Part shown: positions 1 through 4,993 of the stretch, in pieces | Layout: every line of letters begins with the position of its first letter | How positions within the stretch are numbered: the first letter of the stretch is position 1 | Assembly: GCA_934454005.1 (NCBI GenBank) | Contig: CAKSGI010000098.1 | Span: forward strand, 1-6,894 | Direction: 5' to 3' | DNA length: 6,894 nt | Source: an uncultured Eubacteriales bacterium | GTDB taxonomy: Bacteria; Bacillota_A; Clostridia; Oscillospirales; Acutalibacteraceae | Position numbers and translations under genes: made by a program | The notes under the pieces: model-generated | Told to the model about the DNA's origin: nothing | What the model saw: only the letters and a program-made list of their open reading frames with translations | Database searches by the model: none

Positions 1-1922
1 CTGCTACATCGAGAGATTTACAGGCTGGAGCTTCAAGATATACCGAAATGAGATTAGCACCAATCACACAAGAAATATTAAGAGATATAGATAAAGATTC
101 AGTCCCTATGCAATTAAACTATGACGATACTAGATTAGAACCTGAAGTAATGCCAGTCACATTCCCTTTAGTTTTAATAAACCCAAATTCAGGAATAGCA
201 GTAGGTATAGCATCTAAAATATGTTCATTTAACCTTAATGATGTAATAGATAACACTATAAGATGTATAAAAGGTGATGAATTAAAAGTTATGATACCTG
301 ATTTTCCTACAGGTGCAAATATAATATATAATAAAAAGATATTAAATAAAATACATAACGAAGGTGTAGGAAGTGTTAGATTAACTTCTAAATATGAAAT
401 AAACAAAAACAGTATATCTATAAAAGAGATACCTTATACTACCACCAGGGAAGAAATAATAGAAAGCATAATTTCTTTAGTTAAAGAAGGAAAAGTAAAA
501 GAGGTTGTAGATGTAAATGATAATTCTGGTGCTGATGGATTTGAAATAACTATAGATGTAAAACCTTATACTAACATAGATTTATTAATAAAAAAGCTAT
601 TTAAAATGACACCTTTATCTAGTACATTTGCTTGTAATTTTACTATGCTAGACAATGAAAAACCAAAAACTTTAGGCGTAAAGCAAATAATACCTAAGTG
701 GATTGAATTTAGAATAGAAACATTAAAAAATATCATAAACCATGATATAAAAAATAAGACAAAGAGATTACATTTACTAAAAGGATTAGAGAACGTATTG
801 TTAGATATAGATAGATGTATAGAAATTATAAGAAAATCAAATAGCACAGAAATAATAAATAAATTAATGTGTCATTTTTCTATTGATGAGAATCAAGCTA
901 ATGAAGTTTCAAATATGAAGCTTAGAAACATAAATAAAGATTATATTCTAAAACAAATAAAAGATATAGAAAAGTTAGAAAATGAATTGGTAAAACTTCA
1001 AGACACAGTAAATAATAGAGATAAGATATGTGAAATCATTATAAATCAACTTAAAGACGTATCTAAAAAATATGGGCAACCACGAAAAACTGAAATAATC
1101 TACGAAGATGAAATATCTACTACTAGTATATCTAAAGAAGATTTAATAGAGGATTATAATTGCAGGATATTATTCACTAAAGATGGATATATAAAGAAAT
1201 ATTTAAGACAATCAGATAATCATAAATTAAAAGATGGAGACGTTATAATGGGGGATATGATTTCGACCAATAAATCAACTCTGTTAATATTCACGAATAA
1301 AGCTAATAGATATAAGTTGAATACTTATGAATTAGATACAATGACACCTCAATCTTATGGATCATTCATCAGAAATATCATTAACCTAGAAGATGATGAA
1401 GAAGTAATTAAAGTTGTTTCTATCGAGAAAGAAGTAGGTTATATGGCGTTTATATATGATACTGGAAAACTATCTAAGATAAATATTAAATCATACCTAT
1501 CTAATAATAAAAAGCTCCAAAACTGCTATAATGTAGATTCTAAACTTGTTGCTATAGAGTATATCATAGAAGATGTGGATTGCTTATTGATCACAAGTGA
1601 AGGTAAAGCACTTATAGTTAATACTAATAATATAGCATCTAAAGGCACTAGAAATAGTCAGGGGAATGTATCAATTAAATTACCTGAAAACATTAAGTGT
1701 ATAGGTGCTACTATAAATATTTTAATAGATGATAAATTTGTATTAAAAACTGCCAAAGGTAAATCTAAAGAGTTTTTATTAAATGATATAGCCCCAACAA
1801 ATAAACCTAATGAAGAAAGAACATTATTTACTTATCTTTATGGTAGAAGTGCCACACAAGGAAATTTTGTTATCAATGGGAGAACAAGTTGTGATGAAAT
1901 AATAAAATATATTAAAATTTAA
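1..1922 (+). CDS. parC: DNA topoisomerase IV subunit A-like protein (type IIA, ParC/GrlA-type), 5' truncated
   Basis: Breakage-reunion subunit of a type IIA topoisomerase; with a ParE-type ATPase it would relax and decatenate DNA. The gene enters from the left edge (frame starts at base 3). SRYTEMRLAP at 33-62 contains the active-site tyrosine (codon 39-41), so the ATG at 48 is internal. About 639 residues are visible; by GyrA numbering roughly 110 are missing. Next come the EPEVMPVTFP and GIAVGIAS motifs of the winged-helix/tower region, then the long coiled coil ending in KYGQPRKTEI (about 1050-1100). The last 250 residues form a beta-pinwheel-like C-terminal domain with FTKDGYIKK, HKLKDGD, LIFTNKANRYKL and GTRNSQG, close to the Clostridia ParC pattern as I recall it. 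The GyrA box (QRRGGKG-like) is absent where expected, which argues against gyrase. The quinolone-resistance positions lie outside the window. No ParE gene is visible. The family call is firm; ParC versus a phage-specific paralogue is less certain. Confidence 0.92.
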   Translation, partial: ATSRDLQAGASRYTEMRLAPITQEILRDIDKDSVPMQLNYDDTRLEPEVMPVTFPLVLINPNSGIAVGIASKICSFNLNDVIDNTIRCIKGDELKVMIPDFPTGANIIYNKKILNKIHNEGVGSVRLTSKYEINKNSISIKEIPYTTTREEIIESIISLVKEGKVKEVVDVNDNSGADGFEITIDVKPYTNIDLLIKKLFKMTPLSSTFACNFTMLDNEKPKTLGVKQIIPKWIEFRIETLKNIINHDIKNKTKRLHLLKGLENVLLDIDRCIEIIRKSNSTEIINKLMCHFSIDENQANEVSNMKLRNINKDYILKQIKDIEKLENELVKLQDTVNNRDKICEIIINQLKDVSKKYGQPRKTEIIYEDEISTTSISKEDLIEDYNCRILFTKDGYIKKYLRQSDNHKLKDGDVIMGDMISTNKSTLLIFTNKANRYKLNTYELDTMTPQSYGSFIRNIINLEDDEEVIKVVSIEKEVGYMAFIYDTGKLSKINIKSYLSNNKKLQNCYNVDSKLVAIEYIIEDVDCLLITSEGKALIVNTNNIASKGTRNSQGNVSIKLPENIKCIGATINILIDDKFVLKTAKGKSKEFLLNDIAPTNKPNEERTLFTYLYGRSATQGNFVINGRTSCDEIIKYIKI

Positions 1923-1930
1923 AATAATTA

Positions 1931-1959
1931 TTGAATTATTATGAAAAAAATGGTATTAT
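1931..1959 (+). promoter_or_regulatory. Predicted sigma-70-type promoter for folD
   Basis: TTGAAT (1931-1936) and TATTAT (1954-1959) are separated by exactly 17 bases. Transcription would start near 1966 and leave a 5' leader of about 54 bases before the folD ATG. The -10 box lies within the left arm of a long inverted repeat, which suggests repressor control. Such boxes arise easily by chance in AT-rich DNA, so this is moderate evidence. Confidence 0.5.
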
Positions 1960-2001
1960 ATTATCAGAGGTAGAAAAATGAAACTTCTGATAATATAATG
2001 C
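1953..2001. repeat. Long inverted repeat between the topoisomerase gene and folD
   Basis: Arms 1955-1968 and 1986-1999 are perfect 14-base inverted copies (ATTATATTATCAGA / TCTGATAATATAAT). As RNA, the pairing extends inward through a G-U, a G-C and a U-A pair to 1971/1983. It extends outward through a U-G and a G-C pair to 1953/2001. The loop is 11 bases (1972-1982). No T-tract follows, so this is not a standard intrinsic terminator. It overlaps the predicted -10 box and start site and ends a few bases before the folD ribosome binding site. An operator or a 5'-leader hairpin is more likely. Confidence 0.75.
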
Positions 2002-2019
2002 AACAGAAAGGATTTTAAT

Positions 2020-2892
2020 ATGGAATTTAATGCAAAACAATTAGCACAAGAATGGAAAGAAGAATTAAAAAAAGAAATTGAATCATTCCCAACAAAGCCA
2101 GTAATGGCAGTTGTTATAGCCAAAGATTATAGTGAAGCTAGTAAAAAATATGTTGCTAACAAAATAAAAACAAATGAAGAATTAGGAATAGAAACAGAAT
2201 TATTTGAAATAGAATATCAAGATAAATCACATGATGAATTATTAAAAGAATTAACAAGTTTAATATTAGTATTGAATAGTAGAAGATGTATCAACGGAAT
2301 TATTGTACAAAAACCATTTCCGCAACTTATAGATCATGAGATAGATAATTTGATAGATGTATTAAAAGATATAGATGGTTTTAGTTGTTATCAAAAAGGT
2401 GCTTTAGTTTCTAAAATGGATAATGTATTAGCACCAGCAACAGCTTTAGGTTGCAGTAAGATAATTTCTAAAGTATTCAATGGTAATGTATCAGGTTTAA
2501 ATGCTGTAATAATTAATAGAAGTGGATTAATAGGGTTGCCATTACAAAGTATATTGTTGCATAATAACTGCACTGTAACTAATATACATACAAAAACAAG
2601 AGATGAATATAAAAATTTATTATTAAAAAATGCTGATATTGTAATAACAGGCTGTGGACAAAGAAAGATATTTAACTCAAGTCATTTTAGTGATAAATGT
2701 AAACTGATAATAGATTGTTCTATGACTAAAGTTAATAATATTGCAGGGGTTGGAGATTTAGATAAGGAGCAGTTATTAGAAAACAGACCTGATATAGTTG
2801 TTTCATCAGGATATAATCAATCTGGTTTGCTGACTGTAACGGCTTTGGCAAATAATTTAGTACAAGCTTATAAAGCTCAAAATAATTTTTAA
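2020..2892 (+). CDS. folD: FolD-like methylenetetrahydrofolate dehydrogenase/cyclohydrolase (divergent)
   Basis: FolD interconverts 5,10-methylene-THF, methenyl-THF and 10-formyl-THF with NADP in the cytoplasm. The 290-aa length is normal. The catalytic N-domain is well kept: YVANK (Tyr44, Lys48), VQKPFP (Gln97, normally VQLPLP) and KDIDGF (116-121). The Rossmann part has NAVIINRSGLIGLP (161-174, family form VVIGRSxxVGxP), ADIVITGCG (205-213) and GVGDLD (243-248). Two hallmarks are altered: the PCTPxG motif reads APATALG (138-144), and the PGGVGPMT loop reads GYNQSGLLT (264-272). The key Tyr, Lys, Gln and Asp residues are present, so it is probably active, perhaps with changed ligand binding. 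The start is supported by AGAAAGG (2004-2010). It has its own predicted promoter and lies 63 bases upstream of a ThyX-like gene that would use its product. It differs enough from housekeeping FolD to suggest a mobile-element lineage. Confidence 0.88.
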   Translation: MEFNAKQLAQEWKEELKKEIESFPTKPVMAVVIAKDYSEASKKYVANKIKTNEELGIETELFEIEYQDKSHDELLKELTSLILVLNSRRCINGIIVQKPFPQLIDHEIDNLIDVLKDIDGFSCYQKGALVSKMDNVLAPATALGCSKIISKVFNGNVSGLNAVIINRSGLIGLPLQSILLHNNCTVTNIHTKTRDEYKNLLLKNADIVITGCGQRKIFNSSHFSDKCKLIIDCSMTKVNNIAGVGDLDKEQLLENRPDIVVSSGYNQSGLLTVTALANNLVQAYKAQNNF

Positions 2893-2955
2893 AAGCAGAT
2901 TGTGGAATAGATATTTATAAAATATTAAATAATTAAGATTTAAGGAGAATAAATT

Positions 2956-3528
2956 ATGAGAATAGAAAATGTTAAGGTATATGAATTAGAAGAAAGTATA
3001 AAGGCTAGTAAATTTCCAATGGCAACAGAGATAGATAAATGTAATAATGAAATAACTAAAACCGTAAGAGCTTTAGGAAGAAGTAAAATAGGGGAAGGTC
3101 ATGATAATTGGTTAAATGGTGTACGAGTAGCTTTCGATTTAACATTTAGCAATAAAGCATGGACAGAACTGCAAAGGTATCATTTCATAGACTTTGTATC
3201 TTGTCAAAGTACAATGCATAGAATAGCAAGGTTTAATTTAAATAACCAGTATAATAAATATGTGGATCAAAGAATCATAAATATCATGAATGAATTAAAA
3301 GATAAATATAATGAAACTAATGACAAAGAAGATTATTTAAGATTGTTATATTCTAACCCTGCTGGTTTTGAATTAACAGCTAGAATGACTACAAATTACA
3401 GACAACTAAAAACTATATATTATCAAAGAAAGAATCACAGACTACCAGAATGGAGAGAATTTTGCAAGTGGGTAGAAACATTGCCTTTGTTTAAAGATCT
3501 AGTTTTAGGTGAAAATAGCCAAAATTAA
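2956..3528 (+). CDS. Putative divergent ThyX-like (flavin-dependent thymidylate synthase family) protein
   Basis: A 190-aa protein preceded by TAAGGAGA (2941-2948). I recognise it as ThyX-like by pattern, not by full signature. The C-terminal part TTNYRQLKTIYYQRKNHRLPEW (residues 145-166) fits the ThyX pattern NxRxLxxFxxxR followed by xxxExR. The central part runs FDLTFSNKAW (60-69), ELQRYHFIDF (71-80) and QSTMHR (84-89). It can be laid on ThyX 'F(T/S)F...SRAxxxQ..RHRxxSxNExSxRY', with RYH in place of RHR and QSTMHR near the SxRY position. True ThyX methylates dUMP using methylene-THF, FAD and NADPH, normally as a tetramer of 200-250-aa subunits. The neighbouring FolD supplies that cofactor, which supports the assignment. 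The altered core motif leaves open a different nucleotide substrate, a hydroxymethylating activity, or loss of catalysis. It is probably co-transcribed with folD (63-base gap). No membrane segment or signal peptide is seen. Confidence 0.55.
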   Translation: MRIENVKVYELEESIKASKFPMATEIDKCNNEITKTVRALGRSKIGEGHDNWLNGVRVAFDLTFSNKAWTELQRYHFIDFVSCQSTMHRIARFNLNNQYNKYVDQRIINIMNELKDKYNETNDKEDYLRLLYSNPAGFELTARMTTNYRQLKTIYYQRKNHRLPEWREFCKWVETLPLFKDLVLGENSQN

Positions 3529-3566
3529 CATCAAAAAATTAACGTTTTTACGTGGTTTTATTTTTC
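3525..3566 (+). terminator. Possible weak terminator after the ThyX-like gene
   Basis: An imperfect AT-rich stem can form between the AAAATTAACG and CGTGGTTTT segments just after the stop codon, around a TTTTTA loop. It is followed by ATTTTT. The stem has a mismatch, a G-U pair and a bulge, so termination would be inefficient at best. Confidence 0.25.
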
Positions 3567-3780
3567 ATAAAATCAGAATTTTATTAGGTTTATAATTATC
3601 TTTTTACCAAGTGAAACTTTGAAGTTTAGTAAAATAGCCAAAGTCTAAAAATTATGATTATCTGGTAAAATAGTTAAAGAAATGGCTTTATAATTTAATT
3701 TTAAAGGAATTATAGTTTTTAGAAATGGGCATTTTACTGTGTTAATAATTAATATTAGATATTTTATAATATAAAAAGGA
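3529..3780. other. Non-coding gap with short repeats and possible RNA stems
   Basis: There is no convincing gene in these 252 bases. GTAAAATAG(CC/TT)AAAG occurs at 3629-3643 and again at 3665-3679, exactly 36 bases apart. Its core AAAATAGCCAAA also occurs at 3512-3523, overlapping the end of the previous gene. Possible pairings are TTTTACCA (3602-3609) with TGGTAAAA (3663-3670), enclosing ACTTTG (3616-3621) with CAAAGT (3639-3644). There are also hairpins ATAAAAT/ATTTTAT (3567-3584) and TATAATT/AATTATA (3689-3714). The last is followed by GTTTTT and could be a weak terminator. I do not recognise a known RNA family. AT-rich DNA gives many chance stems. Confidence 0.4.
3741..3764 (+). repeat. 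24-base direct repeat, copy 1 (upstream of the 95-aa gene)
   Basis: This is identical over all 24 bases to 4096-4119, beginning GTTAATAATTA and ending TAGATATTT. Identity stops at both ends in both copies. This copy ends 25 bases before the ATG of the 95-aa gene and runs into TATAAT (3765-3770). It may therefore sit in that gene's control region. Confidence 0.85.
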
Positions 3781-3789
3781 GTGCATAAA

Positions 3790-4077
3790 ATGAATATTAA
3801 TGATGTTAAGGAAAGTGCATTAGATAAAAAACTTTTAAATATAATTGGGATTAAAGGAATAGCTAAATGTAAGGAAGATTATACGTTTAGATGTCTTTTA
3901 CCTAAACAAGGACAAGGTGTTATAGAAGTGCGTATTTTAACGGGAAATTTGATAGAATATAAAATTGAAAAGTTTTATATTAATATAGCATTGGATGAAA
4001 AGAAAGCTTTACGAACACTAATAGATGAACATGATTTTGATAGACATTTTGAGATAATTAACATTCAATTTATATAA
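3790..4077 (+). CDS. Hypothetical 95-aa protein, unrecognised
   Basis: I do not recognise this protein. The ATG at 3790 is chosen because AAAAAGGAG (3774-3782) lies 7 bases upstream. A GTG at 3781 is in frame but falls inside that ribosome binding site. The protein is soluble-looking, with no signal peptide or membrane helix. By eye it has an N-terminal helix, then beta-rich stretches (YTFRCLLP, GVIEVRIL, LIEYKIEKFYINIAL), a charged helix (DEKKALRTLIDEHDF) and a terminal strand (FEIINIQFI). It carries two cysteines, not arranged as a metal site. It stands as a single-gene unit: a 252-base gap before it, a strong intrinsic terminator after it, identical 24-base repeats on both sides, and the cas6 promoter next. 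The position allows a regulator or small accessory protein, including an anti-CRISPR, but nothing in the sequence proves it. Confidence 0.7.
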   Translation: MNINDVKESALDKKLLNIIGIKGIAKCKEDYTFRCLLPKQGQGVIEVRILTGNLIEYKIEKFYINIALDEKKALRTLIDEHDFDRHFEIINIQFI

Positions 4078-4095
4078 ATATTGCGAAAATATTAA

Positions 4096-4119
4096 GTTAA
4101 TAATTAATATTAGATATTT
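4096..4119 (+). repeat. 24-base direct repeat, copy 2 (downstream of the 95-aa gene)
   Basis: This is an exact copy of 3741-3764, starting 355 bases later. It ends two bases before the terminator stem. With the first copy it brackets the 95-aa gene. It could mark a duplication or recombination event, or be a pair of protein-binding sites. Confidence 0.85.
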
Positions 4120-4121
4120 CT

Positions 4122-4153
4122 AACACCAGACTTTTATCTGGTGTTTTGTTGTT
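4122..4153 (+). terminator. Intrinsic terminator after the 95-aa gene
   Basis: A perfect 9-bp stem, AACACCAGA (4122-4130) with TCTGGTGTT (4137-4145), encloses the 6-base loop CTTTTA and is followed by TTGTTGTT. It is the best terminator in the window. It insulates the downstream cas operon from transcription of the 95-aa gene. Confidence 0.88.
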
Positions 4154-4191
4154 ATTAAATAAAAATATTTTAATTTTTTACATAAAATGTA

Positions 4192-4220
4192 TTGACGGGT
4201 AATATAATATATGTTATTAT
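4192..4220 (+). promoter_or_regulatory. Promoter of the cas operon
   Basis: TTGACG (4192-4197) is followed by a 17-base spacer and TATTAT (4215-4220). TG at 4212-4213 gives an extended -10 (TGTTATTAT). Transcription would begin near 4227, about 35 bases before the preferred cas6 start. The core is flanked by the inverted repeat ATGTATT (4187-4193) / AATACAT (4222-4228), which could be an operator. It lies directly after a strong terminator, so it is the likely sole promoter for cas6-cas8b-cas7. Confidence 0.8.
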
Positions 4221-4261
4221 TAATACATGGAAAAGATAAACAATAAATGAAGGAGTTAGAA

Positions 4262-4978
4262 ATGAATGAATATGGAGAGTTAATAGTTAATTTGTATCTT
4301 TTAGAAGACGTATATTTAAAAGATGTAAATGATAAAGTTTCAAAATTTTTAAACTACATCATGGGAAATTCACAATATTTAAGCGAAATTCACAAAGCTA
4401 AATGTGTGTATAAAGGATATAGTTACTCAACTCTATACCCAATTGAATCGGATAAAATATATAAAGCAAATGATATTTATAGAATAATGATAAGAAGTTA
4501 TGATTTTAATTTTTTAAAAGAAATGAAAGATGCTATACATGGTGCTACAAATGACACATTCCAAGAAATAGGGAGCGAATTAAATGTGTACGAGCATAAA
4601 AAAATAAACAAAGTAACAAACATCACCCCAGCAGTATATACTATTAAAAAAAATGGTAAATATACATGTTGGACAAAAAAAGATACTGAATCAAATGTAG
4701 AAAAAGCTATATTTAACAATATGATAAAAAAATATAACTATATCAATAAAACAAATTTTGACTTTAGAAGAGAAGATATAATAGATCATGTTGAAATAAT
4801 AAACAACATAGCTATAACAATGAATTACAAAGGTATAAAGCTATTGGGTTATAAGTATAACATATATTTCAAAGAAAATAGCTTTGCTCAAGAGTTAGCA
4901 AATTTTATAACTGTAACTGGATTACTAGAAAAGAATAGTTCTCTAGGGTGTGGGTTTGTAAAAGCATATTATAAATAA
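4262..4978 (+). CDS. cas6: CRISPR-associated endoribonuclease Cas6
   Basis: Cas6 cuts the CRISPR precursor transcript within each repeat to release crRNAs for Cascade. ATG 4262 is preferred because AAGGAG (4250-4255) lies 6 bases upstream. The in-frame ATG at 4247 lacks a ribosome binding site and would add five residues. The 238-aa length is typical. Family signs run in order: EIHKAKCVYKGYSYSTLYP (residues 42-60), like the Cas6 'H...KPFTFSxL' region, with His44 a plausible catalytic histidine; YRIMIRSYDFNFL (73-85); TPAVYTIKKNGKY (122-134) followed by NNMIKKY (152-158), as in the usual 'spI.v...gky...NL..KY' block; and a C-terminal glycine-rich loop, GLLEKNSSLGCGFVK (220-234), the RNA-binding signature. 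It is the first gene of the operon, and cas8b starts 15 bases after its stop. Similarity is by remembered family pattern, but several blocks agree in order. Confidence 0.88.
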   Translation: MNEYGELIVNLYLLEDVYLKDVNDKVSKFLNYIMGNSQYLSEIHKAKCVYKGYSYSTLYPIESDKIYKANDIYRIMIRSYDFNFLKEMKDAIHGATNDTFQEIGSELNVYEHKKINKVTNITPAVYTIKKNGKYTCWTKKDTESNVEKAIFNNMIKKYNYINKTNFDFRREDIIDHVEIINNIAITMNYKGIKLLGYKYNIYFKENSFAQELANFITVTGLLEKNSSLGCGFVKAYYK

Positions 4979-4993
4979 AGGGGAGTAGGCTAC

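Noticed and set aside
48..50. ATG at 48 as the start of the topoisomerase gene
   Set aside because: The same frame is open to the window edge and encodes the conserved residues before it, including the active-site tyrosine at 39-41. The gene starts outside the window.
119..847. Minus-strand open frames within the topoisomerase gene (119-406, 566-847)
   Set aside because: They lie antisense to a conserved coding region and have no ribosome binding site or recognisable motif. The same holds for the minus-strand frames at 2391-2573, 4498-4719, 5182-5427 and 5482-5694.
1923..2019. Tetrahydrofolate riboswitch upstream of folD
   Set aside because: The leader is dominated by one simple hairpin and lacks the conserved pseudoknot and junction sequences of that riboswitch.
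2911..2925. Hairpin ATATTT/AAATAT between folD and the ThyX-like gene
   Set aside because: It is a six-base A/T-only stem with a three-base loop and no T-tract, expected by chance at this composition.
3781..3783. GTG at 3781 as the start of the 95-aa gene
   Set aside because: It lies inside the AAAAAGGAG ribosome binding site that fits ATG 3790.
3741..4119. CRISPR array formed by the 24-base repeats
   Set aside because: There are only two copies, 331 bases apart, with a coding gene between them. There is no regular spacer structure, and the sequence is unlike clostridial I-B repeats I know.
4247..4249. ATG at 4247 as the cas6 start
   Set aside because: It has no ribosome binding site, and the AAGGAG that serves ATG 4262 lies just inside this extension.
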